Assembly: GCA_944384995.1 (NCBI GenBank)
Contig: CALWVN010000001.1
Location: 372,001-436,000, forward strand
Direction of reading: 5' to 3'
Length of the DNA: 64,000 bases
Source of the DNA: an uncultured Clostridia bacterium
Lineage (GTDB): Bacteria; Bacillota; Clostridia; Oscillospirales; Acutalibacteraceae
Under the pieces are notes generated by a model, which made no database searches, was not told the origin of the DNA, and saw only the letters and a list, made by a program, of their open reading frames with translations. The translations under genes were made by a program, and so were the position numbers. Position 1 is the first letter of the stretch, and every line of letters begins with the position of its first letter. This document shows, piece by piece, positions 26,171 to 35,310 of this stretch.

Positions 26171-27448
26171 TTACTCGCCGATGAGCAGACCGATGCTCTT
26201 TTCCATCAGATCAAAGAAGCGTTCCACAATGGCGCGATCCTCATCGTTGCCGCGCACGCACATGGAAATCGTCAGCTCCTTGCGCAGCGAGGTCACGGAA
26301 AGCAGTGCATACGGCTTGTATTTCACCGCACCCGTCATAAAGCCGTCCGTCGGCTCGTGGCCCTGGAGCGCGAGCTTATCGGATTCCAAAATACCGATAT
26401 TGCTCATGGCGAGCAAGGGGTTCGAATAGCCGATTTTAATAATTTCTTCACTCGCGGCGTGCGGCAGGATGCTGTAGCCGAGCTTCAAAAGCGGCAGGCC
26501 GTAGAGCCCCATGAATTTGTCGTGCTTGAATTTTTGGGAGCTTTGCACCGCATATTGCAGCGTTTCAAAAATGTCGCGTCCGCGTTCGGGGATGTTGCAT
26601 TGCATAAAGGCGGTATGGTTCGTAAGCCCCTCGTCACTGACATCCTTGATATGGCGGCGCAGGTCGATCGCACAGGAAATGGTAACGCTGTCCGACGGGT
26701 CGTAACCGGCAAGCTCATACAGGCTGTAAAAATATGCCGTCAAAAGCATATCGTTGACTGTTGCGCCGTGCTTTTTGCCCGCAGCGCGGATCTTATCAAA
26801 GGTTTCGGCACTGATCTTGCGCTTTGCAATGAAAGAACGGTCTCGAATGCTGTCGGGCGTAAGCGGGAACTTATGTTCATCCTTAGCGCAGACATTTTTA
26901 TAAAGGTTGCGCGCCATGCGCTGCTCCGTCTTGGAAAAATCCTCATAGACCGCTTCATAGGAGCGTGTGCCCTCACGCAGTTCAATAGGACTTATACCCT
27001 TTTCCACATAGGCGTTATAATTTTCGCAAAGCGCCTTCATAAAGTATTTGAAGTCGCCGCCGTCCATGCACATATGGTTTTCCACGACACACAAGGTCGA
27101 TGTTCCGTCCTTAAAAAACACAGCAACCTTCATTTGCAGATCACTGTCGGGCGGAATGTACTGCGTCAGGAAATCATCCACAGCCTTTTCGAGATCGTCC
27201 GGATACGCGACGGTGAGCACGTCCTCGATCGTGTAGGGTTTCACGATCCAATAAGGCGAAACATGGTTATCCTTGAAGCTCGAGTGCAGTACGGGCGCTT
27301 TTTCAAAAAAGCAGATCAACACGGTTTTCAGCGCCTCAATGTCGATCTCAAAATCATAGTGGAGTTCGACGTGCACCATGCGGTCGTTGAAATCGCGGAA
27401 CAGATAATGCATTTTGTCCCAAAGCTCTGCGTTCAGTTTTCGTTCCAT
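26171..27448 (-). CDS. Stand-alone condensation-domain/alcohol acetyltransferase-like protein
   Basis: A 425-residue CoA-dependent acyltransferase-superfamily protein, of the kind found in NRPS condensation domains, WES and PapA proteins and yeast-type alcohol acetyltransferases. The HHxxxDG motif appears as N124-H125-M-C-M-D129-G130: the second (catalytic) His and the Asp are kept, the first His is Asn. The C-terminal half has the expected 'SVTISCAIDLRRHI' and 'NIGILESD' regions. It has no carrier or adenylation domain, and none lies nearby. It probably transfers an acyl group to a small acceptor, but this is inference. Its start overlaps the 3' end of the membrane protein gene by 16 nt, so the two are coupled. 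Confidence 0.8.
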   Translation of the reverse strand: MERKLNAELWDKMHYLFRDFNDRMVHVELHYDFEIDIEALKTVLICFFEKAPVLHSSFKDNHVSPYWIVKPYTIEDVLTVAYPDDLEKAVDDFLTQYIPPDSDLQMKVAVFFKDGTSTLCVVENHMCMDGGDFKYFMKALCENYNAYVEKGISPIELREGTRSYEAVYEDFSKTEQRMARNLYKNVCAKDEHKFPLTPDSIRDRSFIAKRKISAETFDKIRAAGKKHGATVNDMLLTAYFYSLYELAGYDPSDSVTISCAIDLRRHIKDVSDEGLTNHTAFMQCNIPERGRDIFETLQYAVQSSQKFKHDKFMGLYGLPLLKLGYSILPHAASEEIIKIGYSNPLLAMSNIGILESDKLALQGHEPTDGFMTGAVKYKPYALLSVTSLRKELTISMCVRGNDEDRAIVERFFDLMEKSIGLLIGE

Positions 27449-28245
27449 GCCTGTTCCACCTCCGGCTTATATTTGTATTTTGAATTGTTGACCATGGTCG
27501 CGATCAGCAAAATCACATCGATCGCTACGCCAAGGAGAATGATGATCCAGCCCGGATCCCACGGAATCACGCGCAGACCGCCTAAGACGACATAGAGCAT
27601 GGGCGCGGCAACGGGAATGTAAACAAGATAATTGATGATGCGCAGCTTCTGGTGCGTCACGTGCGCATACACCGCATCGGCAAGCAGGATGCCCACCACA
27701 CCTGCAGGGAAGATGACCCAAGCCTGCGAAAAGCCCGTGAACATCAACACAATCAGGAAAATCGCCGTGTCTACACACATGACGGCGAGCGCAAGCAGGA
27801 CGCGCGCAATGGGGTGGAAGATACGGCGCATCTGCGTGACACGCGCCACGCCCACGCCAAGCAGGAACACCGCCCAGCACAGAAAGCCGTCGGCAAAGAT
27901 CAGCCAGGTTCTGCTCCATGCATCGGTCAGGAAGCTGACGGCAAGATACAGCACCAAAAACAGGATCGCAAGCGCCGGCGTGCCGAACAGCATGACCTTA
28001 TTGACGAGCTTTTTATGCTTTTCCTTGCGGTCCTCCGCACAGAATTTTTCGAATCCGTCTTTAAGGTTCGGAAACTCGCTGATGATCAGATCCGTCAGCA
28101 CTTTTTCGTCGCGCAGCCCCGCGTGCGTGACCTCGGCGGCGCGCTCCGACATTTGATCGAGCACCTGCCGCTTGTAGCGGTACAGCGTGCCGTCGTCGCG
28201 GATATCCTGCAAGGTATCTTCAATGTAGTCAATGTAGCTGTTCAT
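27433..28245 (-). CDS. DUF1700-like membrane protein coupled to the condensation-like protein
   Basis: A 270-residue protein with a soluble N-terminal head (about 1-78) of helical, charged type resembling the HAAS/DUF1700-type heads of clostridial membrane proteins, followed by about six membrane segments and a short polar tail. A GGAGG site precedes the ATG. Its last 16 nt overlap the next gene. The function is unknown; pairing with an acyltransferase-like enzyme suggests a membrane-linked acylation role, or a simple regulatory unit. The family call is by architecture only. Confidence 0.7.
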   Translation of the reverse strand: MNSYIDYIEDTLQDIRDDGTLYRYKRQVLDQMSERAAEVTHAGLRDEKVLTDLIISEFPNLKDGFEKFCAEDRKEKHKKLVNKVMLFGTPALAILFLVLYLAVSFLTDAWSRTWLIFADGFLCWAVFLLGVGVARVTQMRRIFHPIARVLLALAVMCVDTAIFLIVLMFTGFSQAWVIFPAGVVGILLADAVYAHVTHQKLRIINYLVYIPVAAPMLYVVLGGLRVIPWDPGWIIILLGVAIDVILLIATMVNNSKYKYKPEVEQAWNEN

Positions 28246-28347
28246 GGATTCCTCCGCTATTAAAATTTACATCATCATTTTACCATAAAGCACCGATTTT
28301 GTCTGTCATTTTTACTTTGCGCCGAAGAAACCTGCGGTTGCAGGCGG

Positions 28348-29823
28348 TCAGCTCTCTTCGATCACAATACCGCGTGCGGCGCGCTGCTCGGCAAGCTCTT
28401 TGGTAATACGGTCCTTCTTTTCACCGACCAGATCATAGAAGAACAGCGGAATAATGCAAAGGATCATCGATATGGCGGGAATGATCGAAATGAGGGAGAA
28501 CATTCCCGTGCGTACGGTCTCGCTCATTTCAAGCGGGTTCGCCGTGACCGAGGCGTTGATGCTTGCCACGTCGAGATTGACGATCATGTACATCACAATG
28601 ATAAAGCTGGTGCTGATGGCATTGCCGAATTTAGCGATGAAGCCCTGTACCGCCGCGCCGAGCCCTGTTTGACGGACACCGGTTTTCCACTCCATATAAT
28701 CGAGGCAGTCACCGAGCATGGCATAGGTGCAGACATTGATCGCGCCCAGCGGGATACAGGCGATAACAAAGAACGGAATACACCACAGGAAGTTGTCATA
28801 TCCCAAAAACCAAATCACGACGCCGGATACCGCACCCAAAACACAGGTTCCCATCAAGATCTGCTTATAATTCCAACGCTTGAACAAAAGCGGCATGACG
28901 AGCATCGTCCCGAACATCCCCGCTGCGCTCGCCACCTGGAAAATGGTGGAAACCAAACTGATATTGCTTTGCAGCGCCGCCTCCTGCTCCGCGACCGACA
29001 GTCCCGTGAGATCTTTGCCGACATAAATGCTGTACCGCGCAACGTGCACCGCACCCGCCTGATACATATACCGTGCGGCGGACAGCACACCCATAAGGGC
29101 TGTAAGCATCAGCGGCTTGCAGCGGAACAGCCTGCCAAGCGCGGTCTGTTGCCCTTTTTTGCGCTTGGGCGGGTTCGGGATAGAGACGCGCTCTTTGGTC
29201 TTAAAATATACGCGTGCAAACAGGATATTACCAAGCACCGAGCAGAACAGCGCGATGACCGTATATTTGGTCTGCTCAAGCTGCGTGCCGCTTAAATGCA
29301 TCCGTGCAAGCACAGGACCCAGAACCATGAAAAATGCAATGGGCACAGCAGAGCCGACACCGTTTGCCGTGCGTCCCCGGCTGATGATGACGCCGCGCTC
29401 GTCGGGATTGGGCGTGAGGGCATTCGGCAGTCCCCAGAACGGCACGTCGCACACGGTATACGCCATATCCCAAAGCACATAGGTCACGGCGGCATAGACC
29501 ATAAGCCCCGTCATCGAAATATGCGGCGCCTGAAACAGCAAAACGGTCAGGATTGCGACCGGGATAGGCGCAAACAGCAGGTAAGGGCGCATTTTACCGT
29601 TTTTGAGATTGACGCGATCCATAATATAGCCCATGATCGGGTCGTTGAAGGAATCCCAGATACGCGCAAACAGCATCAAGAACAGCACGAACACGGGCGT
29701 GAGCTTCATGACGTTCATGTAGAAGTCCGAAATATACGAACTCATCATGGCGTAAACCATGCCCTGCCCAAACGCGCCGACACAGTATGCCATCCACTCT
29801 TTTTTCGGCGAATACGTTTTCAT
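28348..29823 (-). CDS. GPH-family sugar:cation symporter-like transporter
   Basis: A 491-residue transporter with 12 predicted membrane segments. 'ARIWDSFNDPIMGYIMDR' in the helix 2 region is the Na+-binding and family signature of GPH symporters such as MelB, XynB and YicJ, and 'GKMRPYLLFAPIP' follows in the loop. It probably imports a sugar or glycoside with a cation. It lies 18 nt after a metallophosphoesterase gene on the same strand, so the two may be co-transcribed. The start follows GGGGAGG. Confidence 0.9.
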   Translation of the reverse strand: MKTYSPKKEWMAYCVGAFGQGMVYAMMSSYISDFYMNVMKLTPVFVLFLMLFARIWDSFNDPIMGYIMDRVNLKNGKMRPYLLFAPIPVAILTVLLFQAPHISMTGLMVYAAVTYVLWDMAYTVCDVPFWGLPNALTPNPDERGVIISRGRTANGVGSAVPIAFFMVLGPVLARMHLSGTQLEQTKYTVIALFCSVLGNILFARVYFKTKERVSIPNPPKRKKGQQTALGRLFRCKPLMLTALMGVLSAARYMYQAGAVHVARYSIYVGKDLTGLSVAEQEAALQSNISLVSTIFQVASAAGMFGTMLVMPLLFKRWNYKQILMGTCVLGAVSGVVIWFLGYDNFLWCIPFFVIACIPLGAINVCTYAMLGDCLDYMEWKTGVRQTGLGAAVQGFIAKFGNAISTSFIIVMYMIVNLDVASINASVTANPLEMSETVRTGMFSLISIIPAISMILCIIPLFFYDLVGEKKDRITKELAEQRAARGIVIEES

Positions 29824-29841
29824 TTGCGTCCTCCCCTGTTT

Positions 29842-31227
29842 TTATGATTTTGTATTCGGAACCGGCAGCACAGCGTCGCTGTCCGGATAGCCGCCGTCGT
29901 ACAGCAAGCCCTGGACGATCATATCCAGATCGGCAATAGCGATTCCTTTAATTACGCGGCGCAGCAGCGGACGAAGTCTTCGATACAGCGCCATAAAGGA
30001 CTCGTACTCGGGAGAGCCGGGTTTATACGGCTCGTCGCCGCCGTACATATTGCGGATGAGTATGAGCACGAAATCACGCAGATATACATTGCGCATTTCG
30101 GGCGCAATCTTCGATGCGCACCACAGAAGCCTGCCTGCCCTTTGAAAGGTCAGCTTCTCCATAAGCTTTCCCGCAAAGCGGATGGGCACGCGCAGCTTCC
30201 AAGCTGTTTCGCTCGGCAGACCGAAATCGGGCGCGATCTCGCAAAAGCGGCGGATGTCGTGTGCTGCGGCATCCAAAATATCGCGCAGCATAAATTCAAA
30301 ATGGTCAAGGCTGTATTGTATATAGCTTTTGCCGCCGAGATCCCAATTTATGTCTGTGAGGTGATCGGTCTTGACGGTCAGGCTTTTATCCGTGAGCGTC
30401 ATATGCCGGATCGGGCTCGGGTAGCAGATCAGGCTGCCCGTATTGATATCGAAGATCCGATTGCCCTTCTCGGAGTCAAAATACCCGATATTTTGCATAT
30501 GCGTGTGCCCCGTGAACATGAAGTGCACGCCTGCATCCGCGAGCATGGAAGCGATCTGCACATGATTGCCGATGAGATCGTCAGGGCTGAAAAAGCCATA
30601 CAGCGGGTTTGGCGGCAGCAGCGGATGGTGCCCCATCGAGAGCAGAACATCGCCGCTTTGCTTTCCAAGCTCCAGCTGCTCGCGAAGCCACCGCAACTGA
30701 TCCTCGTCATAGCCGTGGAACCCTTTCTCCCAGCCGATGCCGTCATCATTGAGCGCAAACAGCCGATAGCCGGGTGCGATCTGCGCGACATAGGAAAAGC
30801 TCTTTTCGTGCACGGAAAGCGCCGAGGCGGGACCGAACGCCCAATATACCTTTAAAAGCTCGCTTTTCGGAAGTCCCTCGGCAGGATATTCCCCTTTTTC
30901 CGCGGAATACCGCTTCGGGTACGGGCAGGTATCGTGCGTCGCTGTCAAAACATACACGCGCTTGCCGCCTGCGGTCAAGCGCTGAAGCTTCTCACGCATG
31001 GCATAATGCCCCTCGCGCTCGCCGTCGCAGACCAAGTCACCGCTGACGAGAACGACCTGTGTTTCACGGTCGCGTAAAATATATTCTGTGGCAGCGTCTA
31101 AGATCGCACCGCTTTCCGCTACACATTTCTGGTCATATTTTGCACGGTGTTCCCACGCCTTGCCGGCGGGGTTAAGCACCTCGGACGCATAAAAATGCGT
31201 ATCGGTAATTTGATAAAACTGAAGCAT
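29842..31227 (-). CDS. Calcineurin-like metallophosphoesterase
   Basis: A 461-residue protein with the two-metal phosphoesterase motifs: D-x-H ('ITDTHFY', residues about 8-10), GD ('VSGDLVCDG'), GHH ('SMGHHPLL') and GHTH ('FTGHTHMQ'). The block that is normally GNHD/E reads 'TATHD', so the usual metal-bridging Asn appears to be Thr. The C-terminal ~150 residues form an extra helical region. It has no signal peptide, so it would act in the cytoplasm; its substrate (phosphodiester, nucleotide or phosphoprotein) is unknown. AAGGGG precedes the start. A GPH transporter gene follows closely. Confidence 0.85.
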   Translation of the reverse strand: MLQFYQITDTHFYASEVLNPAGKAWEHRAKYDQKCVAESGAILDAATEYILRDRETQVVLVSGDLVCDGEREGHYAMREKLQRLTAGGKRVYVLTATHDTCPYPKRYSAEKGEYPAEGLPKSELLKVYWAFGPASALSVHEKSFSYVAQIAPGYRLFALNDDGIGWEKGFHGYDEDQLRWLREQLELGKQSGDVLLSMGHHPLLPPNPLYGFFSPDDLIGNHVQIASMLADAGVHFMFTGHTHMQNIGYFDSEKGNRIFDINTGSLICYPSPIRHMTLTDKSLTVKTDHLTDINWDLGGKSYIQYSLDHFEFMLRDILDAAAHDIRRFCEIAPDFGLPSETAWKLRVPIRFAGKLMEKLTFQRAGRLLWCASKIAPEMRNVYLRDFVLILIRNMYGGDEPYKPGSPEYESFMALYRRLRPLLRRVIKGIAIADLDMIVQGLLYDGGYPDSDAVLPVPNTKS

Positions 31228-31269
31228 CGCTTATCCCCTTGTTGCTAACCCAAAACAAGCTGTCGAATG

Positions 31270-31307
31270 AAAAAGCACGGCAGAACGGAAAAACCGCCCT
31301 GCCGTGC
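31270..31307 (-). terminator. Terminator of the pseudokinase-PASTA gene
   Basis: GCACGGCAG and CTGCCGTGC arms around a GGCGGTTTTTCCGTT loop, with a minus-strand T-run. It lies just past the stop at 31317. Confidence 0.85.
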
Positions 31308-31316
31308 AGCACTGCG

Positions 31317-32981
31317 TTAAAAGCCGCCGAAAAGCCCACCGAGCAGTGAATCATTCTGCGTGGTCGGTACTTCGCCCCAAACCTGCACATAGATCTCACG
31401 CCCGCGTTCGTAATCCTTATCGGGTTCCGGCGTAGTGGCTATGACAATCCCCGCGGTGTGGGAACCATCGTTCTCGCGCTCGACGCGCGTGCAGGTAAAG
31501 CCGCGGCTGACCAGCAGCTGCACCGCCGCGTCATACTGCATACCCGATACATCCGGCAGCGTGACATATTCCACGCCGCGGCTGACCACGATAGTCAGAT
31601 CCGAGCCCATCGGGACACGCTCGCCTTCATCTGTGCCCTGCGAAATGATCATATCGCTTTCGACTGTATCGCTGTATGCATATTCCACAACAAAATGAAA
31701 ACGCTCATTGAGGACCGTATCGCTTTGGATGCGCGAATAGCTTTGCCCCACAAAATTCGGCACGTCCACAAGTTCTGTTGCTGCAGCCGTAGTGGTCGTA
31801 GAATCCTGCCCTGCGGTGTCGCGCGTGGCAAACAAATAAATGCCCAGCGCGATAAGCCCGATGGCCAGACACACGCCGAATGAAATAAGCAATGTGCGTG
31901 TCTGCTCCTGCTTGCGCAGCAGCTCACGGCGAAGCTCCTCCTTACGGCGGCGCTCCGCTTCCTCCGCTTCGGTTGTCACGGCTTTTGCCGCCTCTTCGGC
32001 CTGCGCCTTACGCGCGACCATAACCTTCGGCGACCCGGAAAGCTCCTCCCGGTATTCATCCATACTTTCGGTGCGATCATCCGGAGAAATCGCCATGGCA
32101 TTTTGGATCGCACTCACCACATATGCAGGCAAGACCTCCGCGAATTTCGGCGGGATCATCCATTTATCATTGGCGACGCGCTCCGTAGCCTCCTGCGGGG
32201 TGCTGCCGATGAGCATACGATAGGTCACCGCACCGAAGGCATACACATCCGTCCAAGCGCCGACGGAGCCCACGCGGCTGTACTGCTCGATCGCAGCATA
32301 GCCTGCGAACAACTCGCTGTCAAAGCCCGTATCCATGACGCGCGCAGCGGGGATCATAAAATCCGTCAGGCGGATCTTACCGTCGCGCCCGAGGCGCAGG
32401 GTGTTCGGTGAGATCCCGCAGTGGAACACGCCCATCTCATGCAGCTTGGAGACGGTGGAAACCACAGGCATCAAAAGCGTTTTGGTCTGTTCAAAGCTCA
32501 GATACCCGGTTCGGCTTTTTAACAGGAATTCCCGCAAAGAGATCGTTTCTACATATTCCGATACAGCGTATGCCGTGCCGTTGTCTTCTATGATGTCCAA
32601 AACGGGAATGAGCGCGGTCATCGCGCGCAGGCGTGCAAGCTTGCGCCAAAGCTCTAAAAAATCGGCAAGCCCGTCATGGAACAGCAGCTCACTGCCGACC
32701 TTGACACGCAAAACCGTATCTGCAGCTGTACGGATGATGTGCTGCTCAGGCAGGAATTCCCGAATCGTGACCGCCGTTTTGCGCTCACGATCCCAGCCGA
32801 TATAAGTCACGCCGTCGCCCGCAGCGGACAACATTTTCCCGACGACATACCGCCCGCCGACCTGCGAGCGCAGCGGCAGATAAGGTGCTATCTGCGGCGT
32901 ATCCACAGAGAACCCACAGTGCGGGCATTGCCTGGCGTCACCGATCTCTTTCATGCAGCCCATGCACAGCGTATCCAGCAT
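31317..32981 (-). CDS. Zinc-ribbon/pseudokinase/PASTA transmembrane protein
   Basis: A 554-residue protein built as a zinc ribbon (C6, C9, C19, C22), a protein-kinase-like domain (about 43-310), a charged helical stretch (about 315-358), one membrane segment (about 360-385) and two PASTA-like extracellular domains (about 403-470 and 470-540). The kinase fold is recognisable, but key residues are lost: the glycine loop reads 'MLSAAGDGV', the beta-3 lysine position is Arg in 'VTIRE' (R74), HRD is 'HCG' (187-189), and DFG is 'DFM' (207-209). It probably senses cell-wall fragments or beta-lactams outside and signals by binding, not catalysis. GGGAGG precedes the ATG. Monocistronic. Confidence 0.88.
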   Translation of the reverse strand: MLDTLCMGCMKEIGDARQCPHCGFSVDTPQIAPYLPLRSQVGGRYVVGKMLSAAGDGVTYIGWDRERKTAVTIREFLPEQHIIRTAADTVLRVKVGSELLFHDGLADFLELWRKLARLRAMTALIPVLDIIEDNGTAYAVSEYVETISLREFLLKSRTGYLSFEQTKTLLMPVVSTVSKLHEMGVFHCGISPNTLRLGRDGKIRLTDFMIPAARVMDTGFDSELFAGYAAIEQYSRVGSVGAWTDVYAFGAVTYRMLIGSTPQEATERVANDKWMIPPKFAEVLPAYVVSAIQNAMAISPDDRTESMDEYREELSGSPKVMVARKAQAEEAAKAVTTEAEEAERRRKEELRRELLRKQEQTRTLLISFGVCLAIGLIALGIYLFATRDTAGQDSTTTTAAATELVDVPNFVGQSYSRIQSDTVLNERFHFVVEYAYSDTVESDMIISQGTDEGERVPMGSDLTIVVSRGVEYVTLPDVSGMQYDAAVQLLVSRGFTCTRVERENDGSHTAGIVIATTPEPDKDYERGREIYVQVWGEVPTTQNDSLLGGLFGGF

Positions 32982-33136
32982 TCGCGTTGCCTCCCGTTCG
33001 GAACAAAATTTTCTACGCGTAAAATCTCATCTTATGATAGCAAATTGGGGGTCGGTTTGTCAAGATTCACCGCACACGCGCGTTCGACAAAATGCATAAA
33101 TTTATATAAAACGAGGCATGGCACATTTAAACAGGA

Positions 33137-33172
33137 AAACACCGGCGCCTTTCAAAACGCGCCGGTGTTTTC
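33137..33172 (-). terminator. Terminator of YczE-like gene
   Basis: AAAACACCGGCGC (33137-33149) pairs with GCGCCGGTGTTTT (33160-33172). Both strands have T-ends. Confidence 0.85.
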
Positions 33173-33205
33173 AGCATATAAAAAGGGAAGAAAAATGAAA
33201 AAGGC

Positions 33206-33949
33206 TTAAGAAGCGAAATGCCCGTTCACGGAGATATACGCACCGCCGAAACGGGTGAAATCATAGAAGTGCACCGTCGGGCGGAAGGCGTCGGGCGAGG
33301 CGTTCAGGATCTTTTCGGAAACATGGGCATTGAAGAACGAGACGATCGGGCCCATGCAAAACGCCGTAACAACCGTGCCGACGCCGACGGGGCCGGAAAG
33401 CAGGAACGCAATCCCGGTGCAGACGACATCCGTCAGCACGCGGCACCATTTGTAAGGGATCGGGGTGCGGTCATGGAGAACAAAACCGACCGCATCATAA
33501 GGCCCTACGCCGAGAGAGGCAGTAAAGAACAGGGATGCCGAAAGGCTCAAAAGGATCACACCGCACAGCATTAAACCAAGCCGCACAGGCAGGGACGTCG
33601 GTTCCGGCAGGAAACGCGCATACAGCGCAGTGAAGAAGTCGCACACATAGCCGACGCCGACCATATTAATAACCGTGCCGAGGTTAATGAGCTTTTTAGA
33701 AAAGCGCGCCACGATCAGCAGCAGAACCGCATTCACGAGCATCTGCCAAAAGCCGAAGCTCACTCCGATTTTTGCACTGACGGACATGTTCAGCGCCGTG
33801 AAAGGATCCACACCCATCCCCGAAAACGAGAAAACGGAAATGCCGAAGCCCATCAGCAAAATGCTGAAGAACATCATGCCGACGCGGCGCTTGCCGTGTT
33901 CGCTTTTCCAAATCGTTTTAGGTTGCATTTGCTTGAGGATCTCTGCCAT
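33206..33949 (-). CDS. YczE/YitT-like integral membrane protein
   Basis: A 247-residue protein with about five to six membrane segments. 'GISVFSFSGMGVDPFTALN' and 'ASLGVGPYDAVGF' are the paired repeat motifs of the YczE/YyaS family, which are bacterial membrane proteins of unclear role. YczE of Bacillus subtilis was linked to surfactin production in one setting, but no such genes are here. A consensus promoter lies just upstream, and the gene is monocistronic. Confidence 0.85.
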   Translation of the reverse strand: MAEILKQMQPKTIWKSEHGKRRVGMMFFSILLMGFGISVFSFSGMGVDPFTALNMSVSAKIGVSFGFWQMLVNAVLLLIVARFSKKLINLGTVINMVGVGYVCDFFTALYARFLPEPTSLPVRLGLMLCGVILLSLSASLFFTASLGVGPYDAVGFVLHDRTPIPYKWCRVLTDVVCTGIAFLLSGPVGVGTVVTAFCMGPIVSFFNAHVSEKILNASPDAFRPTVHFYDFTRFGGAYISVNGHFAS

Positions 33950-34256
33950 GGGAGTCGCCTTTCTTGTGCTTGTTGCATAGATATGAGTCTTTCAATTTGG
34001 TAATAGTATACAATTGCTTTTGCAGATTGTCAACGCAGGAACCACATTTTTTGTTTGTTGCAGCAAAGTTTCTCGTTTTATATGAATCGACCAATTGCAG
34101 CAGTACATTTTTGTGTACTTTGACAGATTTTAATAGTGTGTTTCAAGAAGGAGCTAAAAAAATAGGCATTCCTCCGAGAATTTTTCGGAAAAATTCCGTT
34201 AGAAACATGCGATGCTATCGGTTGTTTTGTTTGAATAATCGTCAGTGAATTTCAAT
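33950..34256. other. AT-rich intergenic region without a convincing gene
   Basis: About 300 bp of markedly lower GC than its neighbours. It holds the YczE promoter, a perfect 9+1+9 inverted repeat (GAATTTTTC/GAAAAATTC, 34178-34196) and a GTGAATT/AATTCAC palindrome overlapping the mnmA stop. A plus-strand frame of 94 codons lacks a ribosome site and protein-like composition. Confidence 0.55.
34005..34033 (-). promoter_or_regulatory. Promoter of YczE-like gene
   Basis: Perfect minus-strand TTGACA (34033-34028), 17 bp, TATACT (34010-34005). Confidence 0.8.
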
Positions 34257-35297
34257 TCACATAATTGTGCCGCCGCCGACGACCGTATCGCCGTCATACA
34301 GGACTGCCGCCTGCCCGGCTGTCACGGCACGCTGCGGTACATCGAAATGAATACACAAATGATTCTGATCCGTCTGCTCGACCGTCGCGGGCTGTTCAGA
34401 CTGGTTGTAGCGAATCTTCACAGACAGGCGCTCAGGCCGGTCAAGGGATTCGCAGGCAATCAGGTTGATATCGCCCACCTCGACCGTATCGGAGAGCAGA
34501 TCCTCCTGAAAGCCCAGCCGCACACGGTTATGCTGCACATCCTTTTCCACCACATACATGGACGCAGGCAGTGCGAGCCCTAACCCCCGCCGCTGTCCGA
34601 CAGTATAGCGGATGATCCCCTTGTGCGTGCCGAGAACATTCCCCTGCATATCCGTAAAATCCCCGCAGGGAAAGGTCTTGCCCGTATAGCGTTCAATGAA
34701 CGCAGCGTAATCACCGTCCGGCACGAAGCAGATGTCCTGACTCTCGCTGCGGTCGGCATTTTCAAAGCTTTGTGCGCGTGCGATCTCACGCACCTCCGGC
34801 TTGGTCAACGTGCCGAGTGGGAACCGAACACGCCCGAGCACCTCTTGCGAAAGCGAATACAACACATAGCTTTGGTCTTTTGCCTTATCCACCGCTTTTT
34901 GCAGCAGCAGTCGGCTGCCCTGCCGGGATATGCGTGCATAATGGCCTGTGGCAACAAGATCGGCACCGAGCTCCCGTACCTTATCCATAAACAGCCCAAA
35001 TTTGATATAGCGGTTGCAGACGATACAGGGGTTGGGTGTCAGGCCGGCGGCATAGGCACGCACAAAGCGTTCCATGACCTGCGCGCGGAATTCGGTTTGC
35101 AGATCCCAGACCAAATGCGGACAACCGAGCCTTGCACACACGGCAGCCGCGCGATTCTCCTCTTCGGAAGCGCCGCCGCACAGGCGCATGGTGACGCCTG
35201 TTGCCGCCTTCCCTTCGTTAAGGGCAAGGTACGCTGCCACGGAACTGTCCACGCCGCCGCTCATGGCGATGGCGATTTTTGTGTTTTGCTTTTCCAT
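34257..35297 (-). CDS. mnmA: tRNA-specific 2-thiouridylase MnmA
   Basis: A 346-residue enzyme that thiolates uridine 34 in the anticodons of tRNAs for Lys, Glu and Gln. The PP-loop ATP pyrophosphatase motif 'AMSGGVDSS' is at 10-18. The two catalytic cysteines lie in 'NPCIVCNRYIKFG' and the downstream Cys of 'SQDICFVPDG'. The start overlaps the region just after nadA (gap 13 nt) and uses an AAGGC site inside that gap. nadA and mnmA are therefore an operon, possibly sharing a sulfur-donor cysteine desulfurase elsewhere. The length is normal. Confidence 0.97.
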   Translation of the reverse strand: MEKQNTKIAIAMSGGVDSSVAAYLALNEGKAATGVTMRLCGGASEEENRAAAVCARLGCPHLVWDLQTEFRAQVMERFVRAYAAGLTPNPCIVCNRYIKFGLFMDKVRELGADLVATGHYARISRQGSRLLLQKAVDKAKDQSYVLYSLSQEVLGRVRFPLGTLTKPEVREIARAQSFENADRSESQDICFVPDGDYAAFIERYTGKTFPCGDFTDMQGNVLGTHKGIIRYTVGQRRGLGLALPASMYVVEKDVQHNRVRLGFQEDLLSDTVEVGDINLIACESLDRPERLSVKIRYNQSEQPATVEQTDQNHLCIHFDVPQRAVTAGQAAVLYDGDTVVGGGTIM

Positions 35298-35310
35298 ATT
35301 GCTGCCTTGT

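Noticed and set aside
33964-34248. A 94-codon plus-strand frame in the AT-rich island
   Set aside because: No ribosome site, Cys/Phe-rich composition without family resemblance, and it overlaps the YczE promoter.
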